This document shows positions 1 to 8,027 of a stretch of DNA of 64,000 nucleotides, one piece after another. The first letter of the stretch is position 1. The number at the start of each line of letters is the position of its first letter. Origin of the DNA: Solirubrobacter sp035555675. Lineage in GTDB: Bacteria; Actinomycetota; Thermoleophilia; Solirubrobacterales; Solirubrobacteraceae. The stretch covers positions 52,218-116,217 of the forward strand of contig DATMGH010000150.1 in NCBI GenBank assembly GCA_035555675.1, in the 5' to 3' direction. The notes under the pieces were generated by a model. The model saw only the letters and a program-made list of their open reading frames with translations. It searched no databases and was not told the DNA's origin. The position numbers and the translations under genes were made by a program.

Positions 1-2
1 TG

Positions 3-461
3 CTGGCCGTCTTCTGGAACGTGCAGCAGCCGCCGGCCGGGCTCGCGCAGGCGTTCGCGGAGGTCTACCGGCGGGTGCTGCCCGGCACGCCGTTCGCGAG
101 CACCCCAGCGAGCGCACTCGACGCCTACGACCGCATCCTCGGCCCCACGATCGAGGGGATCGGGGCGACGGGCGCGTTCGGGAAGCCCGAGCGATGGCAG
201 TTTGACTGGACCCAGCGCTACACGACGGACGAGTGGCTCGACCAGGTGCCGACCTTCGGCGGCCACAGCCGCTTCGCGCCAGCGAAGCTCGAGGCGCTGC
301 TGACCGGGCTCGGCGACGCGATCGACGCGGCCGGAGGCAGCTTCGCGATGGACTACGCCACGGTCGCGGTCGTGGCCCCGGCGATCAGGTCACAGGATTC
401 GCAGTCGTGCGAGTACATGGAGCATGCATCGCGATCCGGTATCCGAGCTGACCGACGCTGA
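3..461 (+). CDS. SAM-dependent methyltransferase, C-terminal part (5' end outside window)
   Basis: The reading frame is already open at the left edge, so the true start lies upstream. The visible 152 residues begin LAVFWNVQQPP and continue with WTQRYTTDEWLDQVPTFGGHS. This resembles the C-terminal half of class I (type 11) methyltransferases of actinobacteria, where a strand ending in a Trp-Asn turn is followed by the W-(T)-x-x-Y segment. The SAM-binding glycine loop would lie in the missing part. The last ~25 residues look atypical, and the gene overlaps the following sigma-factor start by 38 nt. The substrate is not predictable. An ordinary alternative is an uncharacterised Methyltransf_11 protein. 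Confidence 0.6.
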   Translation: MAVFWNVQQPPAGLAQAFAEVYRRVLPGTPFASTPASALDAYDRILGPTIEGIGATGAFGKPERWQFDWTQRYTTDEWLDQVPTFGGHSRFAPAKLEALLTGLGDAIDAAGGSFAMDYATVAVVAPAIRSQDSQSCEYMEHASRSGIRADRR

Positions 462-993
462 GCTTCTCACTCGCTCGCTCGTCGATCCGGAGGCGTTCGG
501 GATCTTCTACGAGCGTCACGAGCGGATGGTCTTCGGCTACCACATGCGCCATACGCGTGACCTTGAGGTCAGCGCGGACCTCACCGCGGAGACGTTCGCC
601 GCCGCGCTGGTCGCTCGCGCCCGGTTCCGGCCCGGCCCTGAGCCCGCCTCGGCGTGGCTGATCGCGATCGCGCATCACAAGCTGCTGACGTCCTATCGAC
701 GCGGCCACGTCGACGCCCGCGCGCGCAAGAAGCTCGGGATCGGCCCGATCGCCTTGACCGACGCCTCGCTCGAGCGTGCCGAAGCGATCATCGACGACGA
801 GCGGTTCCCGATGCAGGAGCTCCTGGACGGACTTCCGGCCGACCAACGCGAGGCGATCGTCGCTCGAGTGCTCGACGAGCGCGAGTACGACGACATCAGC
901 CGCACCCTGCGGTGCTCCGAAGCGGCCGCACGCAAGCGCGTCAGCCGGGGTCTCGCCACCCTTCGCCGCCAACTCCAACGAGGCGTCACATGA
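424..993 (+). CDS. ECF-type RNA polymerase sigma factor
   Basis: This 189-residue protein has the two sigma-70 domains of the extracytoplasmic-function family and nothing more. Region 2 (about residues 20-90) contains ADLTAETFAAALV followed by the AWLIAIAHHKLL helix that contacts the -10 element. Region 4 (about 125-180) contains LPADQREAIVARVL and an HTH ending in AARKRVSRGLATLRRQL. It should direct polymerase to a small regulon. The stop codon overlaps the start of the next gene (ATGA), so the downstream membrane protein is translationally coupled and is the natural candidate for its regulator. The ATG at 424 is the first usable start in frame; a GGAG lies very close to it. Confidence 0.85.
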   Translation: MHRDPVSELTDAELLTRSLVDPEAFGIFYERHERMVFGYHMRHTRDLEVSADLTAETFAAALVARARFRPGPEPASAWLIAIAHHKLLTSYRRGHVDARARKKLGIGPIALTDASLERAEAIIDDERFPMQELLDGLPADQREAIVARVLDEREYDDISRTLRCSEAAARKRVSRGLATLRRQLQRGVT

Positions 994-1667
994 CCGTATT
1001 CCCAGAGATCCAGGACGCGCTGGTCAAGGCCGCCGCCACCCGCGAGCGCTCCCCACGGCGCCGGCGCGTCCTCCGCCGCGGAGTGATCACCGCAATCGCC
1101 GCGCTCACCGTCAGCGGATCGGCGCTCGCGGTCGTCATGACTCGAGACGAGGCCTACCTGAACGCGACATCGCGCGAGCTCGCGGAAACGCCACTCAGCC
1201 TCGACCAGGCACGCGGTGAGCTGGGCGCGGCCGGTCGCGACGTCAACCAGATCCGTCGAGAGATGGTCGTCGAGGGACACGAGGTGTACGCGGTCGAGGG
1301 GCCCGGCACGCGATGCATCCTGATCGCCGGGGTCGATCAGCCGGCCGGCAAGAGCGAGTCGATCGCGTGCCAGCCCAGCAGTGAGACGAAGGCCCTCGGC
1401 GCAGACCTCTCCCTTGGGTCCGACCGGGGAAGAGTGATCCTGATCTGGACAGGGCCCTCCGCCGAAGCCGTCTCAGCAGAAGCCGGCGGACAGCGCCTGA
1501 CGATCGAGTCCGGCCCGACCATCCTCGCGGTGACCCGACCGGATCCCGACGCCGCGGGCACGGTGACCTGGACCAGTGCGGGGAAGCCGAGGAGCTTCAA
1601 CCTCATCCCGGCGCGAGAGCTCGATCCCAGTCGCCGCGCGCTCCCGGCGGCGACATCCGCGCCCTGA
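990..1667 (+). CDS. Single-pass membrane protein coupled to ECF sigma factor (possible anti-sigma)
   Basis: The ATG at 990 overlaps the sigma stop codon, giving 225 residues. The first ~30 residues are very basic (SPRRRRVLRRG), followed by one hydrophobic segment (about 31-50) and a ~170-residue outer domain. That is the topology of anti-sigma factors that hold an ECF sigma at the membrane. No zinc HxxxCxxC anti-sigma motif is present and the outer domain is not recognised, so the role rests on operon context. Two cysteines in the outer domain (TRCILIAG and IACQPSS) could form a disulfide. It could equally be a target gene of the sigma factor. Confidence 0.6.
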   Translation: MTVFPEIQDALVKAAATRERSPRRRRVLRRGVITAIAALTVSGSALAVVMTRDEAYLNATSRELAETPLSLDQARGELGAAGRDVNQIRREMVVEGHEVYAVEGPGTRCILIAGVDQPAGKSESIACQPSSETKALGADLSLGSDRGRVILIWTGPSAEAVSAEAGGQRLTIESGPTILAVTRPDPDAAGTVTWTSAGKPRSFNLIPARELDPSRRALPAATSAP

Positions 1668-1717
1668 CCGCCAGGGTCTCCGTCCACACACAGTCGTCGG
1701 AGCCGTCCAGCTGGCGG
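1668..1717 (+). terminator. Possible terminator: nested inverted repeat after the sigma operon
   Basis: CCGCCAG (1668-1674) pairs with CTGGCGG (1711-1717), and CTCCG pairs with CGGAG inside. It starts directly after the stop codon. There is no T tract, as is common in GC-rich genomes. The rest of the gap to 1867 shows nothing recognisable. Confidence 0.35.
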
Positions 1718-1867
1718 ATCCGCAACGCAAGCTGAGGGCGGCGTGGCACGTCTGCAGTACGGGAGTGGAGGCGAACGCCGCGAGCGTGTACCGACTACCA
1801 CTGGGCTAGGCGCGAGACCGCGGCCCCGCTCGCGTCCCGGAGCGCGGTGCGGCGTCTGCAATGCCGT

Positions 1868-2047
1868 TCACCGCCACGCGCCGGCCCGCCGCCGCGCCAG
1901 TTGCGCCTCCGCCCGCAGCGCTTCCGCGCTCGAGCGCAGATCGCGCGACTCGGCGATGCGCGCCTGCAGCGTGGCGAGGTTCAGACGCAGCGTGATCCGG
2001 GCCGCCGCCAGCGCGACCCGCAGCTCGTAGAGCGGTGAGCGCTCCAT
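1868..2047 (-). CDS. Small basic helical protein, 59 residues (hypothetical)
   Basis: An ORF on the minus strand runs from ATG at 2047 to TGA at 1868-1870 and encodes MERSPLYELRVALAAARI and onward. Almost all third positions are G or C, as in real genes of this genome. The sequence is rich in Leu, Ala, Arg and Glu without Pro or Gly until the end, so one or two amphipathic helices (coiled coil-like) are likely. TATCAC lies 9 nt before the ATG, which would suit a leaderless transcript, and there is no Shine-Dalgarno sequence. No family is recognised. It lies 42 nt downstream of the CAP-protein gene on the same strand. Confidence 0.45.
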   Translation of the reverse strand: MERSPLYELRVALAAARITLRLNLATLQARIAESRDLRSSAEALRAEAQLARRRAGAWR

Positions 2048-2089
2048 CGCCTGGTGATACCCGCTGGGCGAACGTCGTCCACCCCCCGC

Positions 2090-2695
2090 TCAACGTGCCC
2101 TCTTGCTCCGCGGGCGCATCACGACGCAGCCCGCGCCGTCGTCGCCCTTCCGGCACGCCTTGGCGCCGAAGTCCACCGTCACGGTCGCGCCGCCCGCGAC
2201 GCCACCCCCGGGGACGCCGAGGCGCACTCCGATCCCGACGTCGCGGTAGTCCTTGCTCAGCAGGTTCGAGCGGTGCTCCGAAGAGGCGAGCCACGCGTCC
2301 ACGAGCGCCTGGGGCGTGCTCAGCGACCCGGTCGCCCAGGCCAGGTTCTCGCCCAGCATCCAGCCGTCGAAGCGCTTGACGTACTTCGCGTCGACCACCC
2401 GGTCGACGAGCGTGGCGCCGTCGGCGCCGACGTGATCGAAGGCGCCGCCCAGGACCATGTCGCGCGTGTGACGGGCGGCGGCGAGCGCAAGTCTCGCGTT
2501 GGCCTTCAGCGGCGGCAGCGCACGCTCGGCGCGCACCCGGTTCTGCACGCAGAGGATCGTGTCGGCGATCGCGCGCAGGGTGTCGGCCGTGGGCTCGAGG
2601 TCGGCGCCGCGGCACGCCGCCGGCTTGGCGCCGTGCGCGGCGGGCGCGACGACGAGCAGGGCGGCGGCGGCGATCAATACGGCAAGAAGACGCAC
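2090..2695 (-). CDS. Secreted CAP-domain (SCP/YkwD-like) protein
   Basis: This 201-residue protein begins with a clear signal peptide (MRLLAVLIAAAALLVVAPAAHG). A CAP domain follows, with the usual marks in order: VQNRVRAERALPPLK, the HTRDM helix, FDHVG, GENLAWATG and SSEHRSNLLSKDYRDVGIGV. The His/Glu set of the CAP cavity (FDH, GEN, EHR) is intact. Two Cys at each end (AACRG, ILCVQN; KACRK, AGCVV) may form disulfides. Bacterial CAP proteins are extracellular and mostly of unknown activity. It sits 41 nt after the large Ig-repeat protein gene on the same strand and may be co-transcribed. Confidence 0.85.
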   Translation of the reverse strand: MRLLAVLIAAAALLVVAPAAHGAKPAACRGADLEPTADTLRAIADTILCVQNRVRAERALPPLKANARLALAAARHTRDMVLGGAFDHVGADGATLVDRVVDAKYVKRFDGWMLGENLAWATGSLSTPQALVDAWLASSEHRSNLLSKDYRDVGIGVRLGVPGGGVAGGATVTVDFGAKACRKGDDGAGCVVMRPRSKRAR

Positions 2696-2736
2696 GGCGA
2701 AAGCGGGCGGCCGGGTCGGACCCGGCCGCCCTCCGG

Positions 2737-5172
2737 CTACGGCAGATCGATCGCCTGCGGCAGCGTGAACGTCCGGGCGCGCGCGGGCCCGCGGGCGCGG
2801 CTGGCCGCCCGCACCTCGGCCCGGTAGACGGCGGCACGAACGCCCTTCGGCGGCGCGACGCGGATCCGGTAGCGCCCGCGCGCGTCGAGCTTCGCCCGGC
2901 CGGCGATCTCGTAGCGCCCGCAGGCCACGAGGCGCTTGAGCGTGACGGTCTGCCGCGTGCGCGCGAGCGGCGGCTCGACCCGCCCGCTGAACGTCACCCG
3001 CCCGGTCGCCGCCGAGACCGCGGTCGTCGCCATCCGCCGGTGCAGCTTCAGCGACGCGCTCCGCGCCGCGCCGGCGCTCGCGACGTAGCGGGCGGCGTTG
3101 GTGCGCGCGATCCGCGCCGCGGGCGCCGCGACGCGCGCGTGGAACAGACCGTCCCGCCCGACCACGGGACGCGCGACCACCCTGCCGGTCGCCACGAGCT
3201 TGATGGCGACGCGCTGCCCGCGCAGATCGGTGGCGGCCGCGCCGCGCAGCACGACCTGCCGGCCGCTTGGCTGCACGTCCATCAGCACGAGCTTGCGGTC
3301 CGTGCAGGCGAGCGCGAGCTCACCGGCCGTGCCGGTCGCGAACGTCGGCGGCGGTGCCGGAGCACCACCACCCCCGCCGCGCGTGTCCGGCTGCACCGTC
3401 GGACTCCGAACCGTCACCGTGCCGGTCCCGGTCGCGCGGTCGCCGTTGGCGTCCACGACCTCGGTCGTGACCCGGTGGTCCCCGGGTGCGAGCCCGTCCG
3501 CAAGCGCCGCGCGGCAGTGGCCGGACGTCGCGTCGTAGGCGGCGGCGACCGTGATCGACCCGATCGTCACCGTGCAGCCGGTGATCGGCACGCCCGGCGC
3601 CGGCCGCACCGGCACGAGAACCGTGCCACCGTCGACCACCGGATCGCCCACGCTCGGCGTCACGATCGAGAACGCGCCGGCGGCCTGGCCCTGATCGCCG
3701 GTGCCGTCGGTGACCGTCACGAGCGCTTCGTACGCGCCGGGCGCGTACGAAGCACGCGGGAGCGTGGCCGTGCAGCGGCCACCGCTCAGCGTGCTCGGGA
3801 CCGTCGTGTACGCACCGGTCCCGGCGCGCCGGACCTGGATCGTGCACGCCGTGAGCGTCTCGCCGGCCGGCGGTGTCGCGAGACCCGTGACGGTGCGGTT
3901 GGGCGCGTCCGGGTCGAGGATGACCGTCGGCGCGGTGCCGGACAGGACGAGCGGCGCACCGCTCTCGGCCTGCCCGGTGTCGCCGTTGGCGTCGGTCACT
4001 TCGACGCGCACGGTGTACGCGCCGTCCGGCACCGTCCCGGGAACGGTCGCGCGGCAGGCGCCGCCCTGGATCGTGCCGCTGACCGTCACGCCGCCGACCG
4101 TGAACGCGCACCCAGCCAGCGCGACGCCCGGGGCGGGCATGACCGCGGCGCTGAGCGTGCGCCCGGCGGCCGCCGGCGGGCCGGCCTGGGGCACCGCGAC
4201 CGTGACGGTCACGGTCGGGCTGACGCCCGCGTCGCCGTCGGCGTCGGTCACCGTCGCGCGCACCTCGTAGCTCCCCGGCCCGGGGAAGCGCGCGCGATCC
4301 AGCGCCGCGGCGCACTCGCCGCCGTCGAACGTCGTCACCAGCGCGACGAACGGCTCGCCGGCGCGGCGGGCGGAGATCGTGCACGACTGGAGCGCGTCGT
4401 GCGCCGCGCCCGACGCCGGCACCGCGTGGCCGACGACCGTGCGGTTGGCCGGCCCGGCGGCAACGGTCACCGCCGGCGCCTCGCCGCTGGTCGGGGCGCC
4501 GCACGGATCGTCGGCGGCGCTCAGGCGCGACTCGCCGATGTCGGCGGACAGCAGCGTGCCGAGCAGCGGCGCGCTGAGCTGCACGTGCAGCGCGACCCGG
4601 CGGATCGACGTCGCGGTCCGCTCCTCGTAGTTGGGGATGATCTGGCCCTGGACGCCGAGCAGGTCGATCGTCACCGGCGCGTCGAGGATCGTGATCGGGA
4701 TGCCGAGCACGGTCACGCCGCTGAAGCTCGACGTGGCCGTGAACGTCGGCGCGACGCCCGCTCCCGCCCGCGGGCAGGACGCGGTCACCGACGACTCGGC
4801 GACCGAGACGCCGAGCAGACCCGGGAACGCGGCCAGGGCGAAGCCGAGGCCGGCCACGTCCGCGCTCGCCGTCACGCGGCGGTCGGGCTGGGGGCCGGTG
4901 GTGGTGGTCGTGCGCGAGTTGAGCGCGTTCGCGTTGATCCCGGCGATCGTCGACAGGTTCACGTCGAGGATGTCGCGGGAGTCGCTGACGCAGGGGGTCT
5001 GCGGCGGGTTGGACCGCAGGAGGCTCAGGTCGAGTGAAGCGCCGAGCAGGGTGGCGGTCACCGGAGTGGCCGTGCACCCCCAACTGGGCGCGGCGCTCGC
5101 TGCGGCCGGCAGGGTCGCGATCGCGAATACGGCAGCGACCAGCGCGACTGTCCAGTGGACAGCTCGAGACAT
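2737..5172 (-). CDS. Large secreted protein with repeated Ig-like modules
   Basis: This 811-residue protein has a signal peptide (about 1-27, cut after ASAAP) and a perfect Shine-Dalgarno (GGAGG, 5 nt before ATG at 5172). Residues ~28-240 form a beta-rich N-terminal domain. Residues ~245-600 hold about four ~85-residue Ig-like modules, each with a Cys pair (SCTISARRAG, GGECAA) and a closing V-T-D-A-(D/N)-G-D motif that could bind calcium. A Gly-rich linker (DTRGGGGGAPAPPP) leads to a basic beta-rich C-terminal part typical of secreted proteins of this clade. No enzyme domain is seen; a surface or matrix role is likely. The gap 5173-5382 is the divergent promoter region to the next gene. Confidence 0.75.
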   Translation of the reverse strand: MSRAVHWTVALVAAVFAIATLPAAASAAPSWGCTATPVTATLLGASLDLSLLRSNPPQTPCVSDSRDILDVNLSTIAGINANALNSRTTTTTGPQPDRRVTASADVAGLGFALAAFPGLLGVSVAESSVTASCPRAGAGVAPTFTATSSFSGVTVLGIPITILDAPVTIDLLGVQGQIIPNYEERTATSIRRVALHVQLSAPLLGTLLSADIGESRLSAADDPCGAPTSGEAPAVTVAAGPANRTVVGHAVPASGAAHDALQSCTISARRAGEPFVALVTTFDGGECAAALDRARFPGPGSYEVRATVTDADGDAGVSPTVTVTVAVPQAGPPAAAGRTLSAAVMPAPGVALAGCAFTVGGVTVSGTIQGGACRATVPGTVPDGAYTVRVEVTDANGDTGQAESGAPLVLSGTAPTVILDPDAPNRTVTGLATPPAGETLTACTIQVRRAGTGAYTTVPSTLSGGRCTATLPRASYAPGAYEALVTVTDGTGDQGQAAGAFSIVTPSVGDPVVDGGTVLVPVRPAPGVPITGCTVTIGSITVAAAYDATSGHCRAALADGLAPGDHRVTTEVVDANGDRATGTGTVTVRSPTVQPDTRGGGGGAPAPPPTFATGTAGELALACTDRKLVLMDVQPSGRQVVLRGAAATDLRGQRVAIKLVATGRVVARPVVGRDGLFHARVAAPAARIARTNAARYVASAGAARSASLKLHRRMATTAVSAATGRVTFSGRVEPPLARTRQTVTLKRLVACGRYEIAGRAKLDARGRYRIRVAPPKGVRAAVYRAEVRAASRARGPARARTFTLPQAIDLP

Positions 5173-5382
5173 CGATCCTCCTTCATGGCGGGACGCCCGG
5201 GACGGGCGGATCCGAATGGGTTCTGGGGCGCCTGCCGAGGGTTTACCGCGCCAACATTTCCGCCGGCAACGGCGGCGGTGCGGACATCAGACCTTTGTCG
5301 AACGCGCCGGTTTCGGAGGGGGGAGAGCGGCGCCCCGCTCCGACCCACCCCCATTCGACCCCGACGCTCAGGAGCAACGCCG

Positions 5383-5937
5383 ATGGAGGCACCGAACCTG
5401 TTCGACCAGGTCAACCTGACCGGAGAGGACGCGATCCGCGCCGCCTTCGCGGCGAGCGACGAGTACGCGGTCGACGACCGCTCCGGCCCGGAGCTGCTCT
5501 GCCTCGCCGTCGAGCGCCTGTACGACGTGGCGATCCTGGCCGAGGGCCTGCGCGCGAGCACCGCGATCCTCGAGGACCCCACGAGCTGGCTGCTCGTGGA
5601 GGGCGTGCGCGAGCTGCGCGACGTCGGCGGCGAGGTCCTGCAGCTGCTGCTGCGCGCGCTCGACACCGAGGCCCGCGAGACCGGCTTCGCCCCTGACGTC
5701 TGGCAGCGCCGGGCGCTGCGGACGGCGGCGATCGCGCTGCGCGGCGACGAGCGGGCGCCTCAGCGTCCGGACGTCGGCGACGCGACGCGCGCCGCGACCG
5801 TCAGCGTCGCCGCCGCGCTGCGGGACGGCCGGCTGGACCGGATGGCCGTGCCGGGCCACCTGTCGTCGGCGATCGGCTGCGCCGCGGCGCTGTTCATGCT
5901 CGCGTCGGCGGTGCTCGAACGCTCCGACGTGCGCTGA
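5383..5937 (+). CDS. Hypothetical all-helical protein, tandem paralogue A
   Basis: The start at ATG 5383 is chosen because GGAG lies 8 nt upstream and the longer frame lacks coding character. The 184-residue product has no signal peptide or TM segment and is Leu/Ala-rich and acidic. Its C-terminal half (W-QRRAL-RTAAIAL ... VPGHLSSAIGCAAALFMLASAVLER) aligns by eye with that of the next gene (W-ERAAADLRAAAV ... VPAHLARAIGLVEALASLASILER). The two look like an old tandem duplication. No known domain is recognised. It heads a same-strand run that includes a secreted Ig-like protein and a membrane-anchored sigma factor. Confidence 0.65.
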   Translation: MEAPNLFDQVNLTGEDAIRAAFAASDEYAVDDRSGPELLCLAVERLYDVAILAEGLRASTAILEDPTSWLLVEGVRELRDVGGEVLQLLLRALDTEARETGFAPDVWQRRALRTAAIALRGDERAPQRPDVGDATRAATVSVAAALRDGRLDRMAVPGHLSSAIGCAAALFMLASAVLERSDVR

Positions 5938-6007
5938 GCCCCGACTTTCGGACGATCCCGGCCCGCGGCGCTTGCCCCGGGCGGTCCGGGGTCGGTACGA
6001 ACCCCCG

Positions 6008-6484
6008 ATGTTGCGATTTCGAGGCGAGACCGTCGAGCGGGTCACGACGCCGCCGGACACGCTCATGCGCGAGGTGTCCGGCCCGCTGCTGGAGCTCGCG
6101 CTGCGCGGCGCCGCGCTGAACGATGCGCGCCAAGCGCACGGGGTCGAAGCGGACGAGCTGCGGGCCTTCCGTGAGGTCGCGACCGTGGTCGCGACGAGCC
6201 TGCACCAGGCGCTGGCGGCGCACGCGGTGCGCCACCGGTACTCGGCCAAGCGGTGGGAACGGGCGGCCGCGGACCTGCGCGCCGCGGCCGTCTCCGACCA
6301 CGCCGGGAACCTGCCGTCCGCGCTGGGCTCGCGCGCGAGCCTCGAGCTGCTGCTGGCGCACTCGAGCCGCCGCCCGCGGCGAGCCGTCCCCGCGCACCTG
6401 GCGCGAGCGATCGGGCTGGTCGAGGCGCTCGCTTCGCTCGCCTCGATCCTCGAACGCGAGGACCCCCGCGGGGGCGTTCGCTAG
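6008..6484 (+). CDS. Hypothetical all-helical protein, tandem paralogue B
   Basis: The product is 158 residues from ATG 6008; a TTG 36 nt upstream is a less likely start. It is predicted to be all-helical, with the pattern LLELALRGAALNDARQA, FREVATVVATSLHQALAAHAVRHRY, then a W-x-R-A-x-x-x-L core and a C-terminal AIGLVEALASLASILERED helix. It shares that ending and the overall layout with the preceding gene. The stop codon TAG is embedded in TAGGGT, which fits a -10 element for the next gene. Function is unknown. The similarity was judged by eye, so relatedness is likely but not proven. Confidence 0.65.
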   Translation: MLRFRGETVERVTTPPDTLMREVSGPLLELALRGAALNDARQAHGVEADELRAFREVATVVATSLHQALAAHAVRHRYSAKRWERAAADLRAAAVSDHAGNLPSALGSRASLELLLAHSSRRPRRAVPAHLARAIGLVEALASLASILEREDPRGGVR

Positions 6485-6497
6485 GGTCGCCGGCGGG

Positions 6498-8027
6498 ATG
6501 CGCGCGGCGGGTTTGGCGATCACGGCTGCGCTGCTGGCGGTCGCTCCGTCCACCGCGCACGCCGGCACCTACGACGTCTGGTCGTGCCGCGGGCCGGCGG
6601 GAGAGCCGCTGCGCGCGGACGCCTGGGTGCCGCGCACCGTCGACGCGCGGGCCGGTGACGTGACGTTCGCCGACACGTGCGCGCAGGGCGGCGCGCTGCG
6701 CGTCGAGCTGGCGGCGGGCCGCGCGTTCGACCGGCCGGTCACCGGCATGGCGGAGCTCTCGCCGCCGCGGGGAACACGGATCGTGGGATACGAGCTGTGG
6801 CGCTCGCTCACGGTCGCGCCGGCGGAGTGGCTGCGGCTGTTCGACTTCGGTGCCGCGGTCGTGGTCACCCGTGACGGCGCGACGAGCCGCTCCGGCTGCT
6901 CGACCTGGCGCTGGTGTGCGGCGTCTGACCGGGTCGCCGGCGACGGTCCCGTGGATGCGGTGCGCCTGCAGGTGGAATGCCGGTTGCCGCTGTGCCAGGC
7001 GCCGCGTGGCAGCGCGGCGCGCGTGGAGCTCCAGCGCTCGCGGGTGACGCTGACCGATGAAGTAGCTCCGGAAGCGCCGGAGGTGACGACGGCCGGTGGG
7101 CTGGTGGTCGTCTCCGGCGCGGATGTGGGCGCGGGGATCGCCGCGGTGTCCCTGTCGGTGGACGGCGGGGAGCCGGTGGTGCGGGAGCGCTGCCGGGTGC
7201 CCTACGCGGCGGTGGTGCCGTGCCCGGGCGCGGTGGCGGAGACGTTCGCGGTGGACCTGGCGCCGGGCGCGCACGCGCTCGCCGCTCGGCTGCGTGACGC
7301 GGCGGGCAACGAGACCGCCGCGACCGTGCGGGTGACCGTGCCGGACCTCGGCGCTGCGGTTCCGCCTTTGCCCGGCCCGGCGACCGCCGGGCCGGACGGC
7401 GCGGCGGTGGCGGAACCCGCGGCGGCGGGCGGCGCGCGGTTGCGCCTCAGCGCGTCCCGCACGCTGCGCGCGCCCGGGACGCCGGTGCGCGTGTCCGGCA
7501 CCCTCACCACGCCCGACGGCGCACCGATCCCCGACGCCGCGATCACCCTGACCGCGCTCGACCTCGGCCTCACCCGCGCCCGGCCCCGCGCGCTCGCGCA
7601 CCCCCGGACCGACCGCCGCGGCCGCTTCAGCAGCACCCTGCGCCGCGACGGCGCCCAGCGCGTGACCGCCACCTACGCCGCCACCACCACCGCCACGACG
7701 GTCCGCACCCGCCTCGCACTCACCGCCCGCCCCGCCCGCCGGCACCTGCGCAAGGGCCGCACCCTCACGCTCACCGGCGCCCTCGCCGGCGCCGGACCCA
7801 GCGCCTCCGGCGTCCCCGTCCGCGTGGAATCGATCGTCAACGGCCGCTGGACCACCGTCGGCGTCACCACCACCCGTGCCCGCGGCCGCCTCAGCTGGCA
7901 CTACCGCTTCGTCCACCTGACCCGCAGCACCACCTTCAGCTTCCGCGCCGTCGTCGACCGCGCCCCCGCCTGGCCCTGGCCCACCGCCCGCAGCCGGCCC
8001 GTCACCGTCGACGTCGACGTCACATGA
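6498..8027 (+). CDS. Secreted Ig-like / carboxypeptidase-regulatory-like repeat protein
   Basis: This 509-residue protein begins MRAAGLAITAALLAVAPSTAHAG (signal peptide). Residues ~25-190 form a Cys-containing beta domain (VWSCRGPAG, FADTCAQGG, SGCSTWRWC, LPLCQAP). Next come an Ig-like domain with DAAGNETAA (about 195-290) and two or three repeats of the type RTDRRGRFSSTLRRDG, which resemble CarboxypepD_reg-like beta domains. It is probably cell-surface or extracellular. TAGGGT ends 10 nt before ATG 6498, so transcription may start at the ATG. The stop overlaps the start of the next gene (ATGA), linking it to the tethered sigma factor. Confidence 0.7.
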   Translation: MRAAGLAITAALLAVAPSTAHAGTYDVWSCRGPAGEPLRADAWVPRTVDARAGDVTFADTCAQGGALRVELAAGRAFDRPVTGMAELSPPRGTRIVGYELWRSLTVAPAEWLRLFDFGAAVVVTRDGATSRSGCSTWRWCAASDRVAGDGPVDAVRLQVECRLPLCQAPRGSAARVELQRSRVTLTDEVAPEAPEVTTAGGLVVVSGADVGAGIAAVSLSVDGGEPVVRERCRVPYAAVVPCPGAVAETFAVDLAPGAHALAARLRDAAGNETAATVRVTVPDLGAAVPPLPGPATAGPDGAAVAEPAAAGGARLRLSASRTLRAPGTPVRVSGTLTTPDGAPIPDAAITLTALDLGLTRARPRALAHPRTDRRGRFSSTLRRDGAQRVTATYAATTTATTVRTRLALTARPARRHLRKGRTLTLTGALAGAGPSASGVPVRVESIVNGRWTTVGVTTTRARGRLSWHYRFVHLTRSTTFSFRAVVDRAPAWPWPTARSRPVTVDVDVT

